DNA of 64,000 nucleotides from Cinnamomum chago (GCA_038049695.1 CP142456.1:79817422-79881421), one strand, 5' to 3'. Counted from the stretch's first letter, positions 45,829 through 57,861 are shown. A program made the numbers and translations. Notes: generated by a model from the letters alone, not told the origin.

Positions 45829-47109
45829 TTTGGTTCTTGTTAATATTTATGGGAATACCTGAAGATTGCCCACAGTTCCAGTGGTGTTTCATTAGTACTC
45901 AGGGAATACAAATTTTATTCAATTCCCACCATATTTAAATCTTTCTGTACACTGGACAAAACCCAAGTTCACCACATTCATTGTACCCTATTTCTTATAA
46001 AGTTTTGCAAAATGACCAAATTTAAAACTTTGTCTTTGTTTAGCTAATTAATGTTAAAGTTGGCGAGTATTGCACAAGATTCATCTATGATTTCTCTTTG
46101 CGGTACTTGTATTTTGTAGATGAAACTAGTACTTTGTATTCAACAGTCGGTAATATTTTGACAGTTAGTTTGCAGATGCTATTTAAATTACTCGTACGTG
46201 GATTAGTAGGACTGTACAAGTCATGAGTTTCCTTTCATTATCTGAATTTAATAGCCCTCATGTTATTCTTCTATTTAACTTTTCATACCTCAAGTTTTTA
46301 ATCAGCACACAAGCCAAACTTGAAGCAAGCCTCTTAATAAGCCTAGCCCAAGCCAGCCCTAGCTTGTGCTTGGCTTGTGAAATAAGGAGCTAGGCTTGAG
46401 CTCAAACCGAATCGAGCCAAGTTGGCTTGCAAGCTACCTTGGCCTTTTTGACATTCCTAATAAAAAGATTCCTCTTTCTCACTCTTGGCATCTGTTACAA
46501 AAGCGAAGGATTTTCAGGTAAATCCATGCATGACTGCTATCAGAAGCCAAATATTCTGTAGAAAAAATGTATTGAGATGCCCAGGAAATGAAAAACAAGT
46601 GACCCAAGAATGACTTGTAGAAAAAGAAAAAGAAAAATCATAATTCTTCGGTGTTTGGATCTGGTTAGGGGTAATCACATGTGCAACAGGAACCATTAAA
46701 ATTCTCCAAGCTATCACAGTCCATCTTCAAAGAGCTTACAGATCTCTTTAAACACCCCAGAAAAAAAAAATATATATATATATATATAAACAATTACCCT
46801 CTTTATCTACATAAAAGTTTTGCTCTACGGGCGCTGAGGGAGACGAGACATTTCAAATTTCAATTTCCTGCCAAGCAGGAAAAAACCTGAAATTTTAGCC
46901 CTTTCAAGGAATCTTTGGAGACCCCAACTCTGCTTGTTCTAAGCCAGCCCAGGCCTCTGGTGAGTGCAGATAGAAGCTTAAAATTCAAGGAATCCATGGA
47001 GTTCCTAATCTGAACAGGGTATGGTCTTCCCTCTTTGCTTCAAGGGTGAGTGCATATAGAAGCTTCAAATTCACAACCCCAAATCCTTCAATGGATCCAA
47101 GTCTTGATC
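45829..47109. other. 3' flank of the PPR gene and spacer
   Basis: No gene seen. A block at 46310-46450 (caagccaaacttgaagcaagcctctt... ttgagctcaaaccgaatcgagcca) resembles the ends of hAT-like 'AAGCTCG/TTGAGC' repeats. A (TA)n run lies at 46770-46790. A direct repeat of about 20 bp (gtgagtgca(g/t)atagaagctt) stands at 46960-46978 and 47045-47063. Confidence 0.45.
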
Positions 47110-48485
47110 TTCTTTTTTCAGAGGAAAATGTTGCAGTTACTGCCAATGAGTGGGGGTTCTCGTTAGTAGGATATTAAATATTTCATTGGAAAGAGACTTT
47201 CATACAAATCTGTCCAAAAAACAAAAAGCCTCTCTATGCTATGGAAACCTTCCTTTTATGTTGAGCTTCATTCACTTGAGCAAGACCTCCATCTTTTCAA
47301 GTTTGATTATCTTGATGGAAGCCAAAGGATCCTGGAGGAGAGTCCTTGTAATGTCTATGGGCATCCCTTAGTCTTGAAAAGGTGGTCTATATTAAATTTT
47401 CTTTAGGTAACATTCAAAAGGAATGGTTAGCCAAGGAGGTTTATTATAGTATCAAAGCCAGTTGGTCGCGAGTTCGAATCCAAGAAAGAATGACTTGGCA
47501 CTACAAAAAAATATGCTTGTTGCCAAACGTGTATCGACAGGTTCCACCTGAGGAGGAGTGTTGAGGAGTGGGTTCCACCTGAGGGGAAGTAAAGAAAAGT
47601 ATTTGCATTGTCCTTACTAAATACCTCGAGGTTTTATTATGAATGGTTAGTTAAAAATTTTAATGTGGTACTAGAATTAATCATTCGCGAGTTCAGGTGG
47701 AACATGGTCAGCACATTTTTGGCGGCGCATTTTTTTTTTAATGTCAAGTCGTTCCTCCTGAAATTCAAACTCGTGACTGGTTGTCTATGATACCGCATTA
47801 AATTTCCTCAACTAACCATTCCTACCAAAACCTCAAGGTTTTGGTATAAATGGGTAGCCAAGAAAACTTAATAGACTAAAGGTCTAACTCTCCAAGAACA
47901 GGAATTCAACTCCATACCCATATAGATTACATTTATCAATCTTAACTTCCCCTTTAGGTCTAAGGCAAGCTTAAGCAAACTAGCTAGCACCATTGGTATG
48001 CTTGGATACAAATACTACCCATGGTACAAAGTTGGGATCTCCAAGAGTATGTGTAGAACCTGGAGTAAATTCCTCTGTATTTGATTTCATCAGGGTTGGT
48101 TTTAAGGGCAAAAGCTTCAATCAAGAAGTCAGATATCTTTGGAAGCCAAAGCATTGTAAAGTTTGTCTCGCCTTCAATCACAATGATGGAAACTGTGGTC
48201 TTTGGAAGGAGCTGAGGCGATGGCAGGTGCAGGAAAATCCTAATGAAATTTCAAAAGATGAGCAATCTCAAAGGACTGACCCAGTCCCTCCACTTCAACA
48301 AGCTTCTCCTACAGGAAATTCTATAATCCCCTCCAAGGCTGGCTTCATCATTCTCCATGAAGATTCTCTTCTGGAACACCAGAGGGCTGAAAAGGTTCTC
48401 AATGCGCCTAGAATTGAAAGATAAGTTCTTATCCTCTTTTAATTTGCTTTGCACTTTCTACTCTAGATGCTGTCGAGAAGAGAGT
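47110..48485 (+). pseudogene. L1-type LINE ORF1 and start of ORF2, interrupted
   Basis: Part 1 (47125-47395) translates in pieces to an amino-end ORF1 domain (EWGFSLVGY, LWKLPF.LSFIHLEQDLHLFKFDYLDGSQ, ILEESPCNVYGHPLVLKRW), as in DUF4283 proteins of plant LINEs. Part 2 (47970-48355) continues with RVCVE and WKPKHCKVCLAFNHNDGNC, the zinc knuckle of ORF1. Then ORF2 opens at 48358 with MKILFWNTRGLKRFS, the endonuclease start, and stops being LINE-like by 48485. The two parts are split by a repeat at 47400-47935. Frameshifts and stops make it inactive. Confidence 0.75.
47400..47935. repeat. Inverted copies of a tRNA-like repeat inside the LINE
   Basis: A unit with 'ggaatggttag..gag..ttta(t)t.tagtatcaaagcc' and box B-like 'gcgagttcgaatcc' (47420-47500) recurs in reverse orientation at about 47700-47835 (reverse complement: ggaatggttagttgagg, gcggtatcatag, cacgagtttgaat). 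A partial third copy in direct orientation is at 47630-47705. The arms around 47620-47650 and 47830-47850 can pair. This looks like nested insertions of one tRNA-related family. Confidence 0.55.
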
Positions 48486-49060
48486 TTTTTTTTTTTTTTT
48501 TTATAGTAAAATCTTCTTATTGGTGTTTTGCTTCAAACATTAACTGCTGTAATAAGGTATGATCTTATTCATTTGGAGTGATGATTTACCATTATCTTTT
48601 AACTCTTTTAATTCCCTGGTGTGAATGGATATGCTTTAAGGGCCATGTTCCAAAACTCTCCTGTATTGCTTGGTAATGTTGCCATAAGATGCTTAAGACC
48701 AAAGATTTGTTGAAGAGAAGAAATCTTGATTGTGATGACAAAGGCATCCTTTGCTTGACTAATTCCATACATTGGATCCTTTTTTTTCTCGCCGGGTGTG
48801 ATATTGCCAACCTGAAGACCCAGTGATTGATCCTTAGCCATATGTGTGATACTAATGTGTCAACACCACCCAAACAAGAGCGTATTGGCTATTATTATTA
48901 TTTTTCTCACGTGGCTTCTTAATCTAGGGAAATATGGAATGCAAATGCTCAAAATTTCATGTTTCCCTTCAGCCTCGCAGTCATCTCATATGCGTTTGAG
49001 GCTGTCTCCTGATCACTTACCTACCTCTTCCTAATTTTCAAGAGGTCCATTGTACTTCTA
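48486..49060 (-). pseudogene. Probable processed pseudogene, parent unknown
   Basis: Read on the minus strand there is an open stretch containing MAKDQSLGLQVGNITPGEKK and QAKDAFVITIKISSLQQIFG, ending in a stop at about 48608, then a short 3' UTR-like part and a poly(A) run (T run at 48486-48503 on the given strand). Further upstream, 48850-49060, decayed coding-like text (SGDSLKRI, DDCEAEGKHEIL) is broken by stops. No intron is visible, which with the poly(A) tail suggests retrocopying. I do not recognise the parent protein. Confidence 0.4.
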
Positions 49061-49672
49061 TTGCCTACCTCAACCCAATAAGTCAAGTTTTGAGATGTTT
49101 CCAAGAGGATTAATAAATAGGTTGGATTTGGTATTTTGGTTTCACCATTATCTGGAATTGATGAGACAAGTGATTTTTGAATAACTTACCGAGAAAGTAA
49201 TGTAAAATAAATTTTAAATCAGTAAAAAAAGTAAAGGTATTAAAAAAGAGAAGTATACCTTCTACTAAAGTAAATATGTGTTTGTTTTTATGGGGTAAAA
49301 TAATTTTAAGTGAGATGAGAAGTCAATAAGTGAGAAAGTAATTACTTATGTTTTATGGAGTAAAATTTTTTGTGGCTAGAAAAATAAATGTGAAAATTTT
49401 ACGCAACTGAGATTTTATTTTTTCCTATCATCGTGATCAATCAAACAAGTGTAAAATGAAATTCTCAACCGTTAGAACTTCTTTTCTATAGATTTTAGTT
49501 TACCTCTCGAGAAACAAGCATTAAGTGAGTTGGATCGAGTGCTTGGTTAAGCTCAAAATGACCCCTTAAACTCGCATAGACTCAATGACAGAGTCAACTT
49601 GGGCTAGTCAGGGAGAGCCAGAATGAGTTTTTAAACTGGACGCACATGATGAAAAGAGTCAGGATGATCATG
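49061..49672. other. Intergenic stretch, no gene seen
   Basis: AT-rich sequence without open frames of note. The right edge is the 8-bp target site of the MITE that starts at 49681. Confidence 0.5.
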
Positions 49673-49680
49673 GGATGGGT

Positions 49681-50054
49681 TTAGGGATGTAAATGAGTCT
49701 CCGATTTTTCGATTATTTGAAGGTTCCGACCAGTTAAAAACCGAGTCTGGATCCTTATTTAAGCCCCGATAAGTAAATGGGTCCGGATCCACCTTGGTTC
49801 GGATCCGTGGACCTGAAACCCAACATATTACCTCAATTTTCGAAAATCTCTCCTAAATATCATGTTTTTTTTTTTAACATCATTCTCTACCTAGATCCGG
49901 ACCTGGATCCAAACCCATCCCATATATGGTTCTGGTTCCGGTTCCAGAGCCAAGAAACCGGTTTCGAAACGGTTACGGGTCCGGTTCCACGTTCTCCTTA
50001 ACGGTTCCGGTTCCACCATGGACCCGGACTGGAACCGACTTGTTTACAACCCTA
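49681..50054 (+). mobile_element. hAT-like MITE
   Basis: Ends TAGGGATGTAAA and TTTACAACCCTA are imperfect inverted repeats. The flanks are gatgggtt (49673-49680) and gatgggtc (50055-50062), a 7/8 match to an 8-bp duplication, as in hAT elements. The interior is rich in GGTTCC/GGACCC text (ggttccggttccagagcc, cggttccggttccaccatgg) and has no frame. A decayed relative lies at 28004-28398. Confidence 0.75.
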
Positions 50055-50062
50055 GATGGGTC

Positions 50063-51423
50063 TAACCGGAAGCCTGGCCCACTTTCACTCTGGCTTGACT
50101 TAAGCCAATGTGTCTAAAAGGCCTTGGCCCAGCCCATTTGCAAATACACACTCCCTTTGCGTTGGATATGTCAGTCTCGGCTATGCCTAGGGTTTAGGGA
50201 GGCCCACCCCATTTAACAAGCCAGGTTAAAAAAGAAAAAAAAAAAAACACTAACCTAAATACAGCCCATGGGTCAACATATAGTGCCCTCATTCACCCAA
50301 TGCAGGGCCCGGCCTCTTGGCCCATGAACACACTCCTAGATATGTCCGAACCCGAGCATTTAAAGGCCTCTTGCACGGCTCCTCAGATGAGCGGCCCACA
50401 TCAAGACTTGGTGGGCCAGTTGATCCAACGGCAGGATATCAACCACGTGTCCCCTGCTGATGCCAGCAAATAACATGAAGTGTAAGATTCTCAGCCCCAC
50501 TTGGTCGACCACTGATTGGCCCTACTTTTTAGAGGCAAGAAGAGAAAGCATCTTCACCAAAAAAAAATTATTTGCAAGTGGGCCCAATAATTGGATGCTC
50601 CATAATGTCAACCAAGGGCCCCACCACTAGCAGATGATCACATAGCAATAAGTGGATGGCCCATCATCATTCCTAATCTGAGTTGTAATCCTCATCATAT
50701 AAAAAATTGTGGCCCATGTAATCAATGGTGTGGATCAGCTCACCAGCACCCTCACATGTATCAGGGGCCAAGGATGGTTTATTAGCTATAATATCTGGGA
50801 CAGGAATAATCACTTCCCAAACTACCATTCAACGGTCGGGCATATCTAATCTCTTCCTTCAACGCTCCACCTGCAGTAGCCGGTCATCCAGTCACATGTT
50901 CGATTAGAGAAGCTTTAATTTTCCTGGCTTCTTACTTTTGATCTGTAATCAATGCCTTTGAGTTTAATTATTAGTAGTCCCCATCCTTTTGGGTTTCGGG
51001 TTTTAGGCTCTGAAATCTTACAATTTATTACAGATTATTGATTATAGAATTGTGAAAAAGTAACTAACCTAGTGAAAAACACCTCCATGTTGTCCTGAAA
51101 GAGGCATGCTGAATTTTTAAGCATTCTTTGCCTTGGAAGTTTGTGAAAATAAAAGTAAGGTTTGGATGCTTATTTTGATCTAATAGTTTCTACTTAAAAA
51201 GAAAAAAAAAATCTATGAGGGCCAAAATGCACTCATGGTTGAGTGTGGCTTGCACCTACTATGACACTCGTGCCTAAGAATCAATCCTTAGAACTTTATG
51301 ATAATACGTTCTCTCAAATTAACCTAGCAAAAAAGAACTACCCAAACATATTTTTCTTAGTCTCAAAAGGCTAGAAAAGACATACTACATTTGAATAAAA
51401 CAATTTTTTTTTTTTTTTTTTTG

Positions 51424-51424
<1 letters not shown>
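50063..51424. other. Intergenic stretch, no gene seen
   Basis: Many short GGCCCA/TGGGCC motifs (about 50090-50720), common in plant repeats and promoters alike. No gene can be supported. Confidence 0.4.

Positions 51425-51460
<36 letters not shown>
51425..51460. repeat. (TG)18 microsatellite
   Basis: 36 bp of TG directly after a T run (51404-51422). A simple dinucleotide repeat. Confidence 0.95.
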
Positions 51461-51462
<2 letters not shown>

Positions 51463-51978
51463 GCGGGGGAGGGTGAGTTTTATTTTACAATAGTTTGGCT
51501 GGTGCAGGTTTTTTACCTTGTGGCTAAAAGTATAAAATCTTAATATTTTTTAAAATCTGGACGCTGAACAATAAATTAATATTGAGATGAGTTCTATTGA
51601 ATGATGGTTAAAGAGGCAAACTAGGAAGGATATGACGTAAGGGGGTGAAGGGTATAAAATGAATGTAAAGATGATGTAACTTTAACTTTGAATTACTGAG
51701 GTGATGGTTTGGTATTCATTTGTGTATAAGGTGAAGATGATGTGATTTTAACATTGAATTATTAGAGTGATGGTTAGGTTTTTATTTGTCATCTTCTCTT
51801 GGTTCACTTTTCATTTATGGTCATATTTGGGTATTCACCTTTGGTTCATTATTTTCAATCAGTTATAAAGATACAGTCTTATGTACTCAATTACTTGTAA
51901 CAAGAGGTTCTTAAAGACTAAAAATTTAATATTACAAACTTTTGGTTGATAAGGTCAAAAGGCAGGGACTATAGAATT

Positions 51979-52094
51979 TTTTATATTCAATTTTATCATT
52001 ATGGAAGTAAGGCCTTCCAATCGGTAATATCCCATGTTTTATATTCAATTGTATCATTATGGAAGTAAGGCCTTCCAATTGGTAATATCCCATG
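51979..52094 (+). repeat. 58-bp tandem duplication
   Basis: Two copies of 'atattcaatt(t/g)tatcattatgg...aaggccttccaat(c/t)ggtaatatcccatg' offset by 58 bp. Only a few changes between copies. Not coding. Confidence 0.9.
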
Positions 52095-52213
52095 TGTTGA
52101 ATTTGCATCCAACATCCACTGAAAAACAAGAAAATCCAATTCAAGATCCGCATTTGTCCAGTTTTGATGGTACAATTCCTAAAATATTTTGTCAGTATAT
52201 ATAAAGTTTTCTT

Positions 52214-53760
52214 TAGGCCCGTTTGGCAGTTTACTAGTCTAGTAAAAGTCAAGTAAAGCTTTCATTTTTTGAATAAAGTGTCACATTAAAAGTATACTTT
52301 TTCAAGATTTCCCCCTTCTTTAAAAAGAAAAGTAAAAAATGAACATCATTTCTCCACTAAAATACCAAGAAACTCCACTTTTCTACATTAAAAGTAAAAA
52401 AGATTTCATAAAAAACAACTAAAAATAAAATACAATCATAACCCACTTATATTTTACTCTCTCTTGATTTGATGCTTTATTTTATCTTTAAGAATATCCT
52501 CTAACTCTTGTTATCAAGTAGACCTCGAAGAAAATCTATTAAAAAATTAGGTGCTTTGAGATTATCTAGAGAAGGATTCTTCTAAACACTTTAGTTTAAA
52601 ACGTTTGCTTGTTCGAGGAGGTATTTTCGATAGTAATTCCCTGAGAACAATGTTAGATGGTTATTTCTCTCAATAGTTCTAAAGATGATGAGAATTCGTA
52701 AAACAGACAATGTAAAATGTCACTTTTAGCTTATAAAATTCTCACAATTTCAGTTTTAAGAATGTCACAACATTACACTTGAACATTTGTGAAATGAGGT
52801 TAAATGTGAAACCAAGTTTAAGACATCATTTGGGGAATTCATAAGAAAAACCACAACAAGAATTCTATGAGTTTTTGCAAACAAGCTTTGCCAGAGGTTT
52901 TTTTTTTTTTTCTACTTTTTCAGAAAAATAAAAAGGAAAAAACCTATACCATTGTCGAGGTGGCCCAATGTGGAAAAGATTATGAAGATGAAAAGATCAC
53001 ATCCATTCGTTCGGCTTGGTTGAACAGGACAGCAATCAGTACTACGTTTCTTCAGCTGTTGTACATGTGCTCTCCTTCTTCTCCTGTATGGACAAGAACT
53101 GGTGTAATATCCACCTTCTGTATGACAATAACCAACAGTTTCCATTGCTTAACCTACTGAACCATCCAATCATTGGACCTTCCAATGTCAACCTTTCCCA
53201 GTATTGGCTCATTTCTATCTACCCTACCAATTGTAGTTTTCCAATTGCAACCATATCCTACCATTGGGGGACTAAATGATTGAATGGTTTGGATATCATC
53301 AATCTCATCAGTTCATAACCATCTATATTATAGTATCAAGCAAATTCCTAGCCTTTTTTTAGGAAATGGATCCTTGTTTGGACCGATGAAGTGGTGCCAC
53401 ATGGGGAAAGATGTCACATCCTATCTCAAAAAAAAAAAAAAAAAATTCTATCTCCAAAAAAAAAAATCTCCTTTTCTTGTGTGGCACTCCCTAATTGGAC
53501 CAAACAGGTTTTTAATGTCTATGTGCTACATTCGAACACACATTCCCCCACACAAACAATCCTCATGCATTTAATTAACTAAGCAACAACAGCCAATAAC
53601 TCTTGTGAGACTCATTTGGATGCATGTCACTCACGGGTGAATATTGTGATGAAAAGGTCTTATTGTGGTATTAATTTTGAAAAAAAGAAGAAGAAAGATT
53701 ATCCTAATCGGATCATTACAATCATTATTTATGGGCCGCAAAGTCTAATGGCGTCTTAAC
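52214..53760. other. Intergenic stretch with a dispersed repeat
   Basis: 'aggcccgtttggcag' at 52214 is the sort of end carried by hAT-like MITEs. The following text (aaaagtatac, ttctccactaaaat, ctccacttttct, at 52288-52390) recurs at 63860-63960, so a dispersed repeat family is present in both places. Simple A and T runs occur at 52900-52912 and 53427-53468. No gene seen. Confidence 0.4.
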
Positions 53761-53773
53761 TTGCAATTTATAT

Positions 53774-54004
53774 AACCCCAAGAGGTTGGCCTAGTGGTTA
53801 TGGCTACGGTTCCTCCCTCTTTCGGAGCTAGAGTTCTTGGTATCGACCCCTGATTCCCCCTTCTTCAGGAATCGAAAGTTGAGTCCACTAGTGCTATCAC
53901 CTTAGATCCAATGGGGTGTTTACCCGGCTTTCCTCTGAGCCCGAAGGGATTAGTCCAACCCAAAAAATTGGGACACTCGATAGCCAAAAAAAAAAAAAAA
54001 AAAA
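53774..54004 (+). mobile_element. tRNA-derived SINE with 13-bp target-site duplication
   Basis: Flanked by the perfect repeat ttgcaatttatat at 53761-53773 and 54005-54017. The head reads ggttggcctagtggttatgg (box A-like) and 'ggtatcgacccc' (box B-like). The body ends ccgaagggattagtccaacc..aaaattgggacactcgatagcc and then an A18-20 tail. Full-length copy of the family also seen at 20882 and 35836. Confidence 0.88.
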
Positions 54005-54017
54005 TTGCAATTTATAT

Positions 54018-55425
54018 GAAATTTCATGCAATGGTTAATATAGTCCGGATTGATGTCAAAGCACGGTCAGAGAGGTATTGGGGGCTTGGATTGACGACAG
54101 TTTGTTCCATGTGCTGCTAATATCTCTCAAGACGACTGACAAGCTGTGAGAGGTACCTCTCAGTAGCATAAAACTCATTAATCTCAAAGCACCAATTTTG
54201 ACTTGTGGAAGTCCCCCACAAGGTGATGCAATATTTTGAATCGCATTCATTCACTGCCACCCACGAAGGACCCTTTTAATGATATTTAAGTGCTGAGTAT
54301 TAATTTCAGTACATAATTTTGCTTTGCTGAGAAGAAGCTCTTATCTAATCTGCAAGTCAAGCTAAAGCTTGAGATTGTCTTCTCTTCTAAATAATATTAA
54401 TAAATAGGAAAATCCTCAAACAAGCTCCATCTTACAAGCACCTTATTTTTATTTGCACCTGGCCCCTTTAATCAATCCAAATTTTCACATTCAGTATCTT
54501 ATCATGAATTGGAACTATTCCAAATTTGACACTTATCCAAATGTCACTCACTGTTGGATGAAAATCCAAGAAAATGATGCCTTCTATAATCATTAGACTT
54601 AAGGGCAATGGATCAAAGGATTGGGGGTGATATAATGGGATTGCTCTTTTGTATATTCCTTGATCTTATTTCCTTACTTTTATCCCCCCACCTCCTCGCA
54701 GGATAGGCATTATGCTAGGAGTGTTCACGAGAGAGGCTTGGGAGAAGGTGACCCTTAACTGTACTAAGCTCAAACTTAAATCTGATATCTTTTAATGTGG
54801 AAATATTCTACAATGCAAAGTGTAGCCAAGCATTGTGGGACCCACCTTTAGTGGGAGCATAGCATTTGATAGTCTTTTCTTCCCATGATCTAGTTTCAGG
54901 CTCAGTTTTACTCTCACCAAACATTCATTCACCATTGAACTGAAACTCAAGAAAATCTATGGTTCAGATGCCATTAAAATTTAAGACCGTTAAACCAAGG
55001 GCTAAGATAATTTGGTGGGGCTTATTTTCTTGATTTTCCTATAAATGGGGAGACCTTTTAATCCACCTGTCCTCCCAATGGTAAACTTATGTCTAAATAG
55101 GCTTCACGAGCCGGAAGACTACATCCAAGTGGGATGCAATATGCTTGTAGGTGAATATTTTCTATGTTTATAAAGGTGATGTATAACACCATCTTTTGCA
55201 TTATTCATCAATCACATCTTCTCTATAAAATAATTAATCCTGTAATGGATCAACTGTTGTTGTGATAAAACTTGGGAATGCCCCCATGCACCTTAGGACA
55301 TCTATTGTTAGCCGCCACGATTTTCAATTGATGGGCTCCCCCATGGAGTTTAATATAATTCAATAAATTCAAAAAGCCTTGGAAGATCAAACTCATATAT
55401 CAATTTGACAAACAGTCCGCACCAT
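54018..55425. other. Intergenic stretch, no gene seen
   Basis: Text such as 'tgggacccacc', 'accgttaaacc' and 'ggtggggc' marks repeats frequent in plant intergenic DNA, but no boundaries can be set. Short frames only. Confidence 0.4.
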
Positions 55426-56358
55426 AGTTTAAAATATTGGTCGATACCGGTTCATATTGGCTCTCGACGATATTTTTGCGGCGATATTGAGTCAGGCAAG
55501 ATATCCCCAAAATATCGAGCAATCTCAGTCGATATGTTCAAAATATCGGCCGAGATGGAGTAATGGACAAAAATCCTAATTTTTTGTAACTTTTTCCCTA
55601 TTTCCCCATTTTCTTCTCCTCTCTCGTCATCTCCTTAGAGCACACATGTCTCCATAGCTCATTCTCTTACATATTTTCAAATTCCAATACTATTTCTTGA
55701 AGAAATCATTTTATTCAATAAGAGAAAATCAACTTAACTCCCTTATTTTTACTATTATGTGTTTTTATTTTTTATTTTTAGATAAAGCATAGAAAATGAA
55801 TGAAAAGACCATTGGCATATTATCTTTGGGTTTGTATTGTGTTATTCACTTAGATCTACACACTTTCATGCTATATCTACTTATAAACATGATTTTGGAA
55901 GTAGAAAAATGATTTTTTTTAAATCTTGTACTTTTAAAAAAATATTGTTGGAGTATTTATGATACTAAATAGTAAATACTAATAACTTATTAATAGTGCA
56001 TAGATAATTGTTATGTTATCTCTATTTTCTTATATTTTATATTAATAAATTGATCATTAACCAAAATAATAGTTGCATTATATGAAATATTAGAAAAGAC
56101 ACCGAAATGCGACACATGCATGACTCATAACCTAAAGGTGACTGATATTTTTATTTATTATTATTCTTAATGGAACAAAAAAAAAAAAAAAATTTTCAGA
56201 ATTTTCTAATATTCTGAATTTTATGGATATTTTGTAAATTTCTTTTAGATTAAAAAAGAAATTCACACCACGACGACCTTGACGTACCGATAACCACTAC
56301 CCACATCATATCGGTTTTTATCCCGGCCGATAGGATAAATACCGCGATTTAAAACACT
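55426..56358. mobile_element. Possible TIR element with CGATAT-rich ends
   Basis: Left end agtttaaaatattggtcgat and right end (reverse complement) agtgttttaaatcgcggtat are imperfect inverted repeats, each followed by text rich in CGAT/ATCG (gtcgataccgg, cgatattgagtc, tcggccgagat on the left; cggccgataggataaatac on the right). About 930 bp, AT-rich interior, no coding frame. No target-site duplication found, so the class is open. Confidence 0.4.
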
Positions 56359-56562
56359 ACTTTACTTGTATTAGCCGGTCAACAGGTCACCCCAAAAGCC
56401 AATAAAATATTTGGAAAAGCTCCGCACCTCAAAGAACAGTCTCCTCTCTTCCGTGCCATTCAAGATAAACAAAACCCTCTCTCTCTCTCTTTCTTTCCCC
56501 TTCCTCTCAAAAGCACCGAAAGAAAATCGCAGAGAGACGAAAGCAAAAAAAGGGCAAAGACA

Positions 56563-57258
56563 ATGAAGAATCTCTACCCAAAAGGCAAAGGAAAAATCCA
56601 CCCCACACCTTCCTCTTCCCCCTCTCCTTCTTCTGTTCTCAATCTCCTCCCAGCCGCTATCCTCACCCTCATATCAACCCTCCATGTTGAAGAAGCCGAA
56701 GTCCTCTCCTATTTCATCTTCCACTCCATCAAAACCGACCATCCTCCTCCAATCCTCGAACACAACAGCAAGAAATGCAAGAAACCCCCCTGCTTCGAGT
56801 GCTCCTGCTTCGACTGCTACACCAGCTTTTGGACCCGCTGGGACTCCTCCCCCAACCGAAACCTCATCAACCAAGCTATCGAAGCATTCGAAGAACACCT
56901 CAGGTCGTCGTCTTCGTCCTCCTCTAAAAAGACAGCAAAAGCCAAGAAGAACCAGCGCCGTGAATCTGCCGGAAAGCCCGTTATTCCGGCTGTCGGAGAC
57001 CTGGGTTCTGATGAAACGGCCTGTCCGGATAATGGGTCGGAATCGGATTCGAGAGTTTCGGACGTATCAGAGAGCGAGAGGGTTTCGCTGGAGCAGGCCG
57101 ATATATCGGTTGAGGTGACCGGGAACCTGCTGGAGTCGGTGCCGTCCGTACCAATGTTGCAGGGGAGCAGCGATAGGGGAATGGTGAGGAAGGTCTGGCC
57201 GGACGTGTTGGGTTTATTTAATTCCCGTTTGTGGAGCCTTTGGAGTCCGGGTGCATGA
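56563..57258 (+). CDS. Plant-specific protein of unknown function with a Cys motif
   Basis: Intronless, 231 residues, ATG at 56563 after a GA/CT-rich leader. Parts: a basic start (MKNLYPKGKGKIHP), a Ser/Pro run, a hydrophobic segment at about 25-55 (LNLLPAAILTLISTLHVEEAEVLSYFIF), then a Cys cluster (CKKPPCFECSCFDCY, Cys72, 77, 80, 82, 85) followed by WTRWDSSPNRNLINQAIEAFEEHL. A Ser/Lys-rich low-complexity part (113-135), an acidic middle and a Trp-rich end (VWPDVLGLFNSRLWSLW) follow. This layout matches a plant family I know only as 'uncharacterised'; the Cys motif with the TRWDSSPNR block is its hallmark. The Cys cluster might bind metal; function unknown. Confidence 0.8.
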   Translation: MKNLYPKGKGKIHPTPSSSPSPSSVLNLLPAAILTLISTLHVEEAEVLSYFIFHSIKTDHPPPILEHNSKKCKKPPCFECSCFDCYTSFWTRWDSSPNRNLINQAIEAFEEHLRSSSSSSSKKTAKAKKNQRRESAGKPVIPAVGDLGSDETACPDNGSESDSRVSDVSESERVSLEQADISVEVTGNLLESVPSVPMLQGSSDRGMVRKVWPDVLGLFNSRLWSLWSPGA

Positions 57259-57861
57259 AATCATGCATCACCACCATCATCATCTAAAGCTTCCAAAGGT
57301 TTATCTTCTGATCAGACTCCTGATTATATATAATCTGTAAATGTTTTTTTTTTTTGCCCTTTTTATTATATTTCTCTCTTTTTGAGAAATCTCTCTTGTG
57401 AAGGTCACTGATCATATGGTCCACACAACACATTTGTTGAATGGCTGGGATCATATGTTGGCAGTATCCCACCAGCTGCAGGTGTACTTAAAAAATGCTA
57501 TGTACCCTGGCTGGCTCTATGTCTATTGGGACACTTTTAATTGGAGTTTAAGCTGATCATTTGATGGGCCATGAGCTACTGGTGTTATCCGGTTTTTGTA
57601 ATTTGATCCTGAGTACTAGGAATACAATTGTGGGTGCTCCCTCGGAGTACGCTTGTTGGCTACCCCTGGATACTTGGGGCCTAAGCATTCTCTATAATTA
57701 AGGCAAAACAGGATTTGGTTATGGCTAATTGCCTCCTTTAATGTCACATGTCACATACTTTAGTGTCACATTTTGGCATGGGGATTTTTATCTGTTTATA
57801 TTTATCAAGAATGAACAGTTACTTATGTTTGATTGTCACTTAGTCCTTCGTGGATACTTTG
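57259..57861. other. 3' flank and first copy of a local duplication
   Basis: After the stop, a His-codon-like run (catcaccaccatcatcat) and a T run at 57344-57354 lie in the likely 3' UTR. From about 57675 to 57861 the text (ggcctaagcattctct, taattgcc, ttaatgtcac, ttttggcatgg) is repeated at 58856-59010, on the other side of the hAT-like element, so a direct duplication was present before or formed around the insertion. Confidence 0.5.
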
